Part shown: positions 15,533 to 22,546 of the stretch, piece after piece
Numbering within the stretch: position 1 is the stretch's first letter
Layout: each line of letters starts with the position of its first letter
From: Scatomorpha merdavium
GTDB taxonomy: Bacteria > Bacillota > Clostridia > Oscillospirales > Oscillospiraceae
NCBI GenBank assembly: GCA_018711415.1
Contig: DVIJ01000072.1
Span: 1-35,644, forward strand
DNA length: 35,644 bases
Direction: 5' to 3'
Made by a program: the position numbers and the translations under genes
The notes under the pieces: model-generated
The model's input: the letters and a program-made list of their open reading frames with translations, nothing else
What the model was told of the DNA's origin: nothing
Databases searched by the model: none

Positions 15533-16228
15533 TTATTCGCCACGCATCCCCGAACCTTCCAACCACTCAGGGACGGTATTGAGCCGGATCGGGAGCAGGG
15601 GCTCCCTCACCCGCCCTGCCAATTCGCTGCAAAGTTCCTCCAGCGCGCAGACGAACCTCGGGTGCTCGTCCTGGAACAGCTCCCCGAAACGCCGCAGGCC
15701 CTCGGTCACATCCTCCGCCGTCGTCCCGGGACCCAGATTCGGATTGGCAACCAGGCTGAACTCGCCCAGCCGCGCAGCGCCCAGGACCCTGCGCATCGTA
15801 ACTTCTATGTCCTCCCGCCGGCCGGACCAGGGCCTGAACGGATTAACGATATACAAAACCAGTGTCTCTTCGCCCCTCAACAGCTGCGAGAACTGCCCTA
15901 TCATGTGCGAGCCGTGCGCTCCGCCGCCGACGTCCAGCAGCACTGCCGAGCCCTCGTCCCTGAGCGCCTCAGCAGTGCCCGGAGCCACCGTCGGCGCGTC
16001 CAGATACTGGGCCTGGAAGTGGAATGTCACTCCATGACGCTCAAGCTCCACCTCGCAGTCCCGCGCGCGAAAAAGCGGCTTGGTCTGGTCCATATCGAAA
16101 AAGTGGACCGCTCTTCCGCCCACGCGTGCCAGTCTGAGCGCAAGGTTCACGGCGGTTTCCGTCTTGCCGGAACCCGCCTCGCCTATTAATACGATATTCT
16201 TTGCTTTGCCAATGAATTCCTCAGCCAT
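15533..16228 (-). CDS. P-loop ATPase (SIMIBI/ParA-like) leading the oxidoreductase operon
   Basis: 231 residues. A Walker A motif GEAGSGKT at residues 16-23 is followed by a helix AVNLALRLA and then VHFFDMDQTKPLF, whose Asp resembles the Walker A-prime motif of ParA/MinD/NifH-like ATPases. LLDVGGGAHGS is a plausible Walker B/switch region, and SLVANPNLG holds a possible base-recognition Asn. The signature Lys of true ParA-type deviant Walker A is replaced by Glu. I chose ATG 16228 over GTG 16255 because GAGGT lies just upstream of it. It is the first gene after the promoter. Function is unknown; a maturation, regulatory or assembly role for the oxidoreductase is inference. Confidence 0.8.
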   Translation of the reverse strand: MAEEFIGKAKNIVLIGEAGSGKTETAVNLALRLARVGGRAVHFFDMDQTKPLFRARDCEVELERHGVTFHFQAQYLDAPTVAPGTAEALRDEGSAVLLDVGGGAHGSHMIGQFSQLLRGEETLVLYIVNPFRPWSGRREDIEVTMRRVLGAARLGEFSLVANPNLGPGTTAEDVTEGLRRFGELFQDEHPRFVCALEELCSELAGRVREPLLPIRLNTVPEWLEGSGMRGE

Positions 16229-16282
16229 TTGTACCTCGAAAGACAAAAATTTCACGCATTATCACGGCGCTTCATGAAATTA

Positions 16283-16311
16283 ATTATATGTTAATTTCTC
16301 CAATTATGCAA
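16283..16311 (-). promoter_or_regulatory. Sigma-A-type promoter of the oxidoreductase operon
   Basis: Read on the - strand: TTGCAT (16306-16311), a 17-base spacer, then perfect TATAAT (16283-16288). Transcription should start near 16276, about 48 bases before the ATPase ATG. The hexamers equal those of the + strand promoter at 5590-5618. Confidence 0.88.
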
Positions 16312-16320
16312 GCGAATTAC

Positions 16321-16355
16321 AAAAAGACGCCCCGCCGTTATGCGCGGCGGGGCGC
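16321..16355 (-). terminator. Rho-independent terminator of yebC
   Basis: On the - strand a ten-base GC stem (CGCCCCGCCG pairing with CGGCGGGGCG) with a seven-base loop is followed by TCTTTTT. It lies just after the yebC stop and isolates that gene from the next promoter. Confidence 0.92.
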
Positions 16356-16365
16356 CCGATGCTTT

Positions 16366-17100
16366 TTAGTCCTGATCCCAGTTGTGCCAGACGTTCTGGA
16401 CGTCGTCGTTATCCTCGAACATATCGAGCATCTTCTGCATATTCTTGATATCCGTCTCGTCCGTGAGCTTGATATAGGTCTGCGGGACCATCTCGACCTG
16501 GGCCGAGAGCAGCTCATAGCCGTGGCCGGTGAGATACTCCGCGACTGCGGTGACGTCGTCCGTGCCGGTGGAGACGGAGAACACGTCGCCGTCCTCTTCA
16601 ATATCCTCAGCGCCGGCCTCCAGCGCGTCCTCCATGACCTTGTCCTCTTCGAGCTCGCCGTCCTCGTTGTTCACGACGATGACGCCCTTGCGGTCGAAGC
16701 TCCAGGAGACGCAGCCCGCGGCGCCCATGTTGCCGTTGTTCTTATCGAAGGCATGACGGACTTCTGACGCCGTTCTGTTACGGTTATCCGTCATGGCCTC
16801 GACTATGACTGCCACGCCGCTGGGGCCGTAGCCCTCGTAGGTGATGGACTCGTAGTTATCGGTATTGCCGCTGCCGAGGGCCTTTTCGATGGTCCTCTTG
16901 ATGTTGTCGTTCGGCATGTTCGCAGCCTTGGCCTTGGTGATGACAGCAGCAAGGCGGGAGTTGTTTGCCGGGTCTCCGCTGCCGCCTTCCTTGACCGCGA
17001 CGATCATCTCACGCGCGATCTTGGTGAAGGCCTGGGCTCTTTTGGCGTCCTGCGCGCCCTTGGTTTTCTGTATATTATGCCACTTGGAATGTCCGGACAT
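16366..17100 (-). CDS. yebC: YebC/PmpR (TACO1) family protein
   Basis: 244 residues, normal length. The start MSGHSKWHNIQKTKGAQDAK is diagnostic, and NDNIKRTIEKALG and YEGYGPSGVAVIVE follow as in the family. Homologues are described both as DNA-binding regulators and, more recently, as ribosome-associated factors that relieve stalling at proline-rich stretches; the sequence does not decide. The ATG at 17100 is used rather than an upstream in-frame TTG, which has no spacing to the AGGGGT site. A promoter and terminator of its own make it a single-gene unit. Confidence 0.96.
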   Translation of the reverse strand: MSGHSKWHNIQKTKGAQDAKRAQAFTKIAREMIVAVKEGGSGDPANNSRLAAVITKAKAANMPNDNIKRTIEKALGSGNTDNYESITYEGYGPSGVAVIVEAMTDNRNRTASEVRHAFDKNNGNMGAAGCVSWSFDRKGVIVVNNEDGELEEDKVMEDALEAGAEDIEEDGDVFSVSTGTDDVTAVAEYLTGHGYELLSAQVEMVPQTYIKLTDETDIKNMQKMLDMFEDNDDVQNVWHNWDQD

Positions 17101-17135
17101 TGCTATCAAACCCCTAGCGTATAAATTTCCCTGTT

Positions 17136-17164
17136 ATTTTAGCACTTACGCGGCGTTTAGGCAA
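17136..17164 (-). promoter_or_regulatory. Sigma-A-type promoter of yebC
   Basis: On the - strand: TTGCCT (17159-17164), 17 bases, then TAAAAT (17136-17141) preceded by TGC, an extended -10. The start point would fall near 17129, about 30 bases before the ATG. Confidence 0.85.
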
Positions 17165-17186
17165 GTCCAAATATCATCCGTTCGCA

Positions 17187-17224
17187 AAAGACGGACCGGG
17201 CCGACATCTCCGTCCGCCCGGTCC
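17187..17224 (-). terminator. Rho-independent terminator of the sipL transcript
   Basis: On the - strand GGACCGGGC pairs with GCCCGGTCC (nine bases, 14-base loop), followed by GTCTTTT. It lies twelve bases after the sipL stop. Confidence 0.82.
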
Positions 17225-17236
17225 CGGTCACAGCCC

Positions 17237-18757
17237 TCAAGTCCGGGCCGTGGGTATTATCAGCATCCGCCCTTCTACGCACTCCGCGTCCTCCAGCCCG
17301 TTCTGGGCTGCGATAAGCTTTGCCGTGGAGTGGTACTTTTTCCCGAGCGCCCAGAGGCTCTGCCCCTTTGCCGCACGTATCACCGTCACGGAGGGCAGCT
17401 CCGCGGCGTCCAGCGGCTCACCGCAGATTATGGACTCGATCTGGCTTATACACAGCTTGCGCACGGCCAGCAGCTCAAAGTCTATCAGCAGCCGCACGTC
17501 CAAGCCGCCCGCCGACGGCGCCGCTCCACACTCCGCACAGCTTGCACGCACCAGCGCGGCATATTCGTTCTCGCCCAGCTCCGCAGGCGCTTCAGCGTTC
17601 AGCCTGCGCGAAACGGAGTAAACGGCCCCGTCCGCACCCATGTATATCACCGTCACGAACACGGGGCATTTGAGCGTGCCGCCCTCGCAGCTCGCCGTAC
17701 CCGTCCGGCAGATGACACGGCATACGGTCTGCGCCGCGGGCGAGGCGGGCAGGCTCTCGTGTACGGCGGAGCGCACGGTGCTCCGGCGCTGGACACAGCC
17801 CATCTCGCACTCGGACCTCTCGACCTCGAGCTCGCGGCTGTTGCTATAGCAGTCGGTTACGCAGCTGATGCGTATGCTGTCCGTGCACACTGCCTGGGAA
17901 ACGAGGTGGAACTCTGCCGTTATGCCCCGCTCTCCGCCCGAGAGAGTGCCGGGCTCCACGTACTCCGCCGTCAACAGGCTGTAGATGCTGCAATCCGGGC
18001 TGGAGAGCTCCCCGTCCGTCTCCAGCATCTGCGAAAACTCTGTCTCGAAGCCTGCGGGTACCGGCTCGCCAGTCTCGGCGGACTCATAGAGCAGCGCCAG
18101 TCTCACCGTCCCCGTGAACACCAGCTTGGAGCCCACGGAACGTGTGGAGCCCGCCACGATGTCCACGCCGTGCCAGAGTATCTCGCCCAGAGCGGGCTGG
18201 CCCGGCTGCAGGCGGTACTCGTCCGAGACGACGAAGGTCTTTTCGCGCACACAGACCACAGGACTTATTGTGCAGCCGTCCGTCTGCGCCTCCACGCTCT
18301 CCGCGCCCTCGCCCTCGATCCCGTCGCAGAATTTGAGTTCGGTATGTACATAGCACTCCACGTTCGCCGCAACAACTGCGCGGACCAGCAGCTTCCTCGG
18401 GTTGAGCATACGCGCCTCCACGGCGGTGACGCTCAGCATGGCCACCGGTATGCTCTCCTGCGTGACGCCGGGAGCGTCCAGACTCAGCTCGATGGGCAGC
18501 GCCGCGCCGAGCACGCAGGTCTTGCCGCCGCCCTCCGGCGCATACAGCACCGTTGCTGCCACTCCCGCCGTGACGCTCACCCTGCCGTCCTGCACCTCTT
18601 TGCCCTTTATTATCACCGTGCCTTCGGCGCAGAGAACGCGCTCCACGTCCGGCATAGTGTCGGGTACGACGGTCTCCGCCGCCTGTTCAACGGGCATTGC
18701 GTACTCGAACACCTTCTCACAGCAGGCTATGCCGCTGCGCTTCATTGACACTTCCAT
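17237..18757 (-). CDS. sipL: SipL-like spore coat morphogenesis protein (DUF3794 with C-terminal LysM)
   Basis: 506 residues, near the length of Clostridioides difficile SipL. In that species SipL binds SpoIVA and guides coat assembly around the forespore. The N-terminal unit reads VPDTMPDVERVLCAEG then VIIKGKEVQDGRVSV, the standard DUF3794 pattern; further similar beta-rich units are visible near 180-250 and 290-400. The C-terminus (about 460-503) is a LysM domain: SLWALGKKYHSTAKLIAAQN, ending MLIIPTA. The ATG has AGGGGGA eight bases upstream, itself inside a hairpin. It follows spoVM by 55 bases. Cysteines are unusually many. The C. difficile role is known; transfer to this organism is inference. 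Confidence 0.85.
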   Translation of the reverse strand: MEVSMKRSGIACCEKVFEYAMPVEQAAETVVPDTMPDVERVLCAEGTVIIKGKEVQDGRVSVTAGVAATVLYAPEGGGKTCVLGAALPIELSLDAPGVTQESIPVAMLSVTAVEARMLNPRKLLVRAVVAANVECYVHTELKFCDGIEGEGAESVEAQTDGCTISPVVCVREKTFVVSDEYRLQPGQPALGEILWHGVDIVAGSTRSVGSKLVFTGTVRLALLYESAETGEPVPAGFETEFSQMLETDGELSSPDCSIYSLLTAEYVEPGTLSGGERGITAEFHLVSQAVCTDSIRISCVTDCYSNSRELEVERSECEMGCVQRRSTVRSAVHESLPASPAAQTVCRVICRTGTASCEGGTLKCPVFVTVIYMGADGAVYSVSRRLNAEAPAELGENEYAALVRASCAECGAAPSAGGLDVRLLIDFELLAVRKLCISQIESIICGEPLDAAELPSVTVIRAAKGQSLWALGKKYHSTAKLIAAQNGLEDAECVEGRMLIIPTART

Positions 18758-18763
18758 TGCTAT

Positions 18764-18804
18764 TCCCCCTGCCGTAGTTTCTGTAAAACTTATGCGGCGG
18801 GGGA
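18764..18804 (-). promoter_or_regulatory. Hairpin covering the sipL ribosome-binding site
   Basis: On the - strand TCCCCCGCCG pairs with CGGC-A-GGGGGA, ten pairs with one bulged base and a 20-base loop. The right arm is the sipL Shine-Dalgarno sequence. No T run follows, so it is not a terminator. It may limit sipL translation; this is inference from base pairing alone. Confidence 0.5.
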
Positions 18805-18812
18805 GCTGTCTA

Positions 18813-18893
18813 TTACTCCGGCTCGTACCCGGAACGCAGGCGCATGATGAGCCTGGATATGAATGCGGGCAGTTTTATGACTATTATCCTCAT
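18813..18893 (-). CDS. spoVM: SpoVM-like spore coat-anchoring peptide
   Basis: A 26-codon gene starting MRIIVIKLPAFI and ending GYEPE before TAA, with a perfect AGGAGG seven bases before the ATG. B. subtilis SpoVM is also exactly 26 residues and starts MKFYTIKLPKFL: Ile6, Lys7, Leu8, Pro9 and Phe11 coincide, including Pro9, which matters for its shallow membrane insertion. The rest forms a basic amphipathic helix. SpoVM recognises the convex forespore membrane and anchors the SpoIVA ATPase. Position supports the call: in B. subtilis spoVM lies downstream of prpC-prkC-rsgA, as here, and the next gene is SipL-like. It is too short for usual gene calling. Confidence 0.85.
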   Translation of the reverse strand: MRIIVIKLPAFISRLIMRLRSGYEPE

Positions 18894-18904
18894 TTCACAA
18901 CCTC

Positions 18905-19063
18905 CTAACGGCAGCGCAGAAGCCATATCCCGCCGCATATGAGCGCTATCGCCAGCGCAAACCACCAAAATCCCGGCGGCAGCACCAACGCAAGGATGAT
19001 CAGCACCCCGGCCACAATGACCAGGCAGCCCAGCTTATTACCGTTCCCCCGCCTCCGGCACAT
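18905..19063 (-). CDS. Small two-helix membrane protein between rsgA and spoVM
   Basis: 52 residues starting at ATG 19063, preceded by GGGGGTG; an upstream in-frame start would begin inside a hairpin and has no ribosome site. A basic, Cys-containing start (MCRRRGNGNK) precedes two hydrophobic helices (about 11-30 and 32-49) separated by a PPGFWWF turn, and the protein ends LLRCR. I do not recognise it. The stop lies 11 bases before the spoVM ATG and overlaps its ribosome site, so the two are probably translated from one message. A forespore or mother-cell membrane role is suggested only by the neighbours. Confidence 0.7.
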   Translation of the reverse strand: MCRRRGNGNKLGCLVIVAGVLIILALVLPPGFWWFALAIALICGGIWLLRCR

Positions 19064-19112
19064 AAAAACACCCCCCGCGCACAATGCAGCATCACACTGC
19101 ATTATATGCGGG
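19064..19112 (-). terminator. Probable terminator after rsgA
   Basis: On the - strand CCCGC, then AATGCAG, pair with CTGCATT and GCGGG (internal mismatches between the two stems), followed after GGGTG by TTTTT. The T run abuts the ATG of the small membrane gene. It would end the long upstream operon and so require a separate promoter for the sporulation genes. Confidence 0.5.
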
Positions 19113-19129
19113 AGGCGCCTGTAACGTTA
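19101..19129 (-). promoter_or_regulatory. Candidate sigma-E promoter for the small protein-spoVM-sipL unit
   Basis: On the - strand CATATAAT (19101-19108) fits the sigma-E -10 form CATA(C/T)A(A/C)T. Fourteen bases upstream is TAACGTT (19123-19129), a partial match to the -35 (consensus near KMATATT). B. subtilis spoVM is sigma-E dependent (established). The element overlaps the terminator stem and the -35 includes the rsgA stop. It also contains TATAAT, but no sigma-A -35 stands at 17 bases. Confidence 0.45.
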
Positions 19130-19999
19130 CTTTTCCCATTCCTTGTACTTTGCGGATATCTCATAGAGCCGCGCGTAGCTCAGGTGACGGCTGGCGTTTA
19201 TCTTCCCCTCGTCCATGGCCTCGCGGACTGCGCAGCCTGGCTCCTTCAGGTGAGCGCAGTCGTCAAAGCGGCACTTGCCTATGTATGGCCCGAACTCCGG
19301 GAAGCAGAACTGCAATTCTTCCTTTGGTATGGGCGGCAGCTGCTCCATATCGAAGGAGGCAAAACCCGGCGTGTCGGCCACGAAGGCTCCGCCCGCCGGG
19401 AAGATCTCGACGTGCCGAGTCGTATGGCGGCCTCGGCCCAGCTTTTCGCTGACTACGCCGGTCTCAAGCCCAAGTCCGGGCTCCAGAGCGTTCAGCAGGC
19501 TGGATTTGCCCACGCCGGAGTTGCCGGAAAAGGCGCAGACCTTGCCGGCTATGCAGCCGCGCAGCTCCTCCACGCCCTCCCCCGTGACGGCGCTCGTCTC
19601 TATGACCCGGTAGCCGCTGGTGGCGTAGATGTCGCGCAGGCGGCTCACCCTGGCTGCGTCGGACTTGTTGATGCAGATGAGCACCTCGCAGCCCATGTGC
19701 TCCGCGAAGGCCGTGACCCTGTCAATGAGGAAAGGGTCCGTCACCGGATTCACCTCGGAGGCAACTGCGATCAGCAGGTCGATATTTGCGACGGCGGGAC
19801 GTATGAAGAAGTTCTTCCTCGGCAGCAGCTTGTCTACCCGGCCCTTTCCGTTAGCGTCGAGCGATATCTCCACCCTGTCCCCGACGAGCGGGGACGAGCC
19901 GTCCAGCCGGAAACGGCCGCGTGCTCTGCACTCGACCGTTCCGCTTTCAGTTTTGACATAGTAGAAGCCGCTGAGGGCCTTTATGATGACGCCCTGCAT
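19127..19999 (-). CDS. rsgA: Ribosome small subunit-dependent GTPase RsgA
   Basis: 290 residues. Late 30S maturation GTPase with circularly permuted G motifs: G4 (NKSD) comes before G1 (GNSGVGKSSLLN) and G3 (DTPG). The N-terminal OB fold (VGDRVEISLDANGKGRVDKLL) and the C-terminal zinc site (CRFDDCAHLKEPGC) are complete. The ATG at 19999 shares a base with the prkC stop (TGATG) and has no clear ribosome site, so translation is likely coupled. In B. subtilis the homologue CpgA is a PrkC substrate, so the overlap with prkC makes sense. Confidence 0.96.
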   Translation of the reverse strand: MQGVIIKALSGFYYVKTESGTVECRARGRFRLDGSSPLVGDRVEISLDANGKGRVDKLLPRKNFFIRPAVANIDLLIAVASEVNPVTDPFLIDRVTAFAEHMGCEVLICINKSDAARVSRLRDIYATSGYRVIETSAVTGEGVEELRGCIAGKVCAFSGNSGVGKSSLLNALEPGLGLETGVVSEKLGRGRHTTRHVEIFPAGGAFVADTPGFASFDMEQLPPIPKEELQFCFPEFGPYIGKCRFDDCAHLKEPGCAVREAMDEGKINASRHLSYARLYEISAKYKEWEK

Positions 20000-21786
20000 C
20001 AATTCATGAATACGTAGCCCGGGTCTCCGCTCTCCTGGGGCGGGGTCGGACTGGGCGTGGGCTCAGGAGTCGGCGTGGTCTCCGGGCCAAGCGAGACCCA
20101 GATGAAGATGCGCGTGTGCTCCTCAACGTCGCTATAGGCCTCTATGCTCTGGCGGATGACCGTACCCTCGTCGTAATCGCTGTGGACATAGGTCGTATCG
20201 CCGTAGCTGAGGTTGGAGCTCTCAATGCGCGAGATCGCATCCTTTTCCTCCAGACCGACGAGGTTGGGCATGGTCGCGACCTTGATGGAGGGGCCTGCGC
20301 TGACGGTCAGGAACACGGTGGAGCCCTCCGCAAGTTCCTCGCCCGGCGCAGGGTCAGTTGAGATAACGTAGTCCGTCGTCACACTGTCCGAGGCTTCCGT
20401 TTTGGCTATCTCCACGAGGAAGCCGGCGTTTTGCAGCTCGATCGTAGCTTCCTGGTACTGCTTGTTCGTAACGTCCGGGACAGTCGTCTGCTTGACGACG
20501 GTGCTCACCGTGAGCACAACGCGGATACCCTCCGGGACTACCATCATGTTCCGGTCCGCCTCCGGGTCCTGGCTGATGATCTGCCCGGCAGGCACGTCGG
20601 GCGCTACGGTGTAGTTCACCTCGAACTGGAACAGCTTTTTGAATTCGGAGCTGTTTACGATCTCCTCATAGCTGTTGCCGACGAAGTTCGGGATGTTTAT
20701 GCGCTCCGCAACGCTGAAAATATCCCGCAGCCAGTAGTTCCATAGGAACACGAACACCGCTATCATGAACACAAGCACGCCGCAGGCGCCGGAGAGGATA
20801 CTGACCTTCTTCGACCTTCTGCGCCGCCGCGCGTATTTTTCCTTGGACAGCTCGCCGCCCTTGCCAAGCGGACGCACATCGGGCGGGATCTCGCCCAGCA
20901 GCTCGAGGTCCTCATCCTCACCGCCGCCGTTCGCCAGGTTGGCCGCGGCCTGCTGCTTGCGGAAGTCCTCCAGGTCGCTCAACAGCTCTGAGGCCGACTG
21001 ATAACGCGCATCTATGTCCGCGCTCATGGCCTTGAGCGTTATCTCCGCCAGCTCATCCGGTATGTCCGGGTTGAGCTCCTGCGGGGGGATGGCATTGCCT
21101 ACTATGTGCTTTCTTGCGACCTGCTCCGCCGTATCGCCGTCATAGGGCATCTTCCCCGTCAGCATCTCATATAGCGCAACGCCGAGTGAATAGATATCGC
21201 TGCGCGGGTCCGGCTGCTCGCCCCTCGCCTGTTCAGGCGCGATGTAGTGGACGGAGCCGACTGTCTGGTCGCTCTTTTTCTCCTGAGCAGATTCGAGCGC
21301 GGCTATACCGAAGTCCGCGACCTTGATGGTGCCGTCCTTAAGGATCATGATGTTCTGGGGCTTTATGTCGCGGTGGACGATGCCCTTTTCATGCGCGTGC
21401 TCCAGCGCCTTGGAGATCTGTACTGCAAAGTGCAGCGCCTCCTTCCAGCCGAGCGCGCCCTTTTTCTTCATGTACTGCATGAGGGTCACGCCCTCGATAA
21501 GCTCCATGACGATGTACTCCACGCCTTCGCTGTGGCTCACGTCGTAGACCGAGACGATATTTGGGTGAGAAAGCATCGCGACGGCCTGCGCCTCTGTTTG
21601 GAAACGCTGGCGGAACTCGGCGTCATTGGCCAGCTCATCGCGAAGTATCTTGACGGCGACATACCTGTTCAGCCGGTGACACATGGCTTTGTATACGACC
21701 GCCATTCCGCCCGTACCGATGACTTCCAGTATCTCGTATCTGTCGTCCAGGTAAGTCCCCAGATATTTGTCCATATTGGTATCCAT
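19999..21786 (-). CDS. prkC: Stk1/PrkC-type Ser/Thr protein kinase with PASTA repeats
   Basis: 595 residues. The cytoplasmic kinase has a Gly loop (IGTGGMAVVYKA, 23-34), Lys46, HRDIKPQN (138-145), DFG (158-160) and APEQARGE. A basic stretch and one membrane helix (about 327-352) lead to three PASTA repeats (beginning near INIPNFVG, TTVPDVTN and ATMPNLVG), which in homologues bind peptidoglycan or lipid II fragments. A Pro/Thr-rich tail (TPTPEPTPSPTPP) follows, then a short end GYVFMN. The start is ATG 21786 with TTTGGAGGC upstream; a TTG four codons earlier lies in that site. It follows the phosphatase gene by 22 bases. In Bacillus PrkC is needed for germination on muropeptides. Confidence 0.96.
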   Translation of the reverse strand: MDTNMDKYLGTYLDDRYEILEVIGTGGMAVVYKAMCHRLNRYVAVKILRDELANDAEFRQRFQTEAQAVAMLSHPNIVSVYDVSHSEGVEYIVMELIEGVTLMQYMKKKGALGWKEALHFAVQISKALEHAHEKGIVHRDIKPQNIMILKDGTIKVADFGIAALESAQEKKSDQTVGSVHYIAPEQARGEQPDPRSDIYSLGVALYEMLTGKMPYDGDTAEQVARKHIVGNAIPPQELNPDIPDELAEITLKAMSADIDARYQSASELLSDLEDFRKQQAAANLANGGGEDEDLELLGEIPPDVRPLGKGGELSKEKYARRRRRSKKVSILSGACGVLVFMIAVFVFLWNYWLRDIFSVAERINIPNFVGNSYEEIVNSSEFKKLFQFEVNYTVAPDVPAGQIISQDPEADRNMMVVPEGIRVVLTVSTVVKQTTVPDVTNKQYQEATIELQNAGFLVEIAKTEASDSVTTDYVISTDPAPGEELAEGSTVFLTVSAGPSIKVATMPNLVGLEEKDAISRIESSNLSYGDTTYVHSDYDEGTVIRQSIEAYSDVEEHTRIFIWVSLGPETTPTPEPTPSPTPPQESGDPGYVFMN

Positions 21787-21808
21787 GGCTGCCTCCAAAT
21801 CGCGGGAT

Positions 21809-22546
21809 TTATTTGGATAAGATGACTATCGTGACATTGTCGCTTGCGCCCCTGTCCAGAGCCTGCGCCATAAGCGCACGGCCCAGCGAAAGCGGGTCCG
21901 TATTCTCCCTGGAAAGCGCGAATATCTCCCTGTCCTCGAGCATATTCGTGAGTCCGTCGGAGCAGAGCAGGAGCAGGTCGCCCTTGGCCAGCCGCACCTT
22001 GAAGATGTCACTGGGTACGTTTTCGTCCACGCCCAGGGCCCTCGTTATGACATTGCGCCTGGGGTGATATCTGGCCTCCTCAGCGGTTATCTCGCCCCTG
22101 TCCACCATGTCCTGAACCAGCGAGTGGTCCTTCGTTATCTGTGTTATCCGCCTCCGCGTCAGCTTATATGCGCGGCTGTCGCCAACATTCAAAACAAACG
22201 TATCGTCGCCGCAGATGACAGCGGAGACCAGCGTCGTCCCCATGCCCGTATAGTTCGTATCGAAGCAGGAATATGCGTACACCATGTGGTTTGCAAGGTG
22301 GCAGGCTGTTGCCATCATCGCCCTGGCGTCTGGCTTTTTCTGACGCGAGAGCTTCATCTTCTGCGTTACCTCTCCCACATATGTCTTGGCGGCGAGGTCG
22401 CTGGCGATGTTCCCTGCTTTCTCTCCGCCCATTCCGTCGCAGAGCACGGCAATGAGACAGTCTCTCTCGTCGATGCGCTCGATGAGAAAGCTGTCCTGAT
22501 TATCACGCCTTACCTTGCCCCTGTCTGTGATGCCGAAGCTGTTCAT
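21809..22546 (-). CDS. prpC: PP2C-family Ser/Thr phosphatase (Stp1/PrpC)
   Basis: 245 residues with all PP2C metal-site motifs: RRDNQDSF near the start, CDGMGGEKAGN, GDSRAYKL, CSDGLTNML and GASDNVTIV. It removes phosphate from PrkC and its targets in the cytoplasm. Its ATG follows the rlmN stop directly (TAGATG), and prkC comes next, the conserved phosphatase-kinase pair of Firmicutes. Confidence 0.96.
   Translation of the reverse strand: MNSFGITDRGKVRRDNQDSFLIERIDERDCLIAVLCDGMGGEKAGNIASDLAAKTYVGEVTQKMKLSRQKKPDARAMMATACHLANHMVYAYSCFDTNYTGMGTTLVSAVICGDDTFVLNVGDSRAYKLTRRRITQITKDHSLVQDMVDRGEITAEEARYHPRRNVITRALGVDENVPSDIFKVRLAKGDLLLLCSDGLTNMLEDREIFALSRENTDPLSLGRALMAQALDRGASDNVTIVILSK

Noticed and set aside
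16865..18748. A 627-codon open frame on the + strand opposite yebC and sipL
   Set aside because: It is codon-aligned with sipL and open for the same reason. Its product is low-complexity (Arg/His/Ala-rich) and crosses a promoter and a terminator of real genes.
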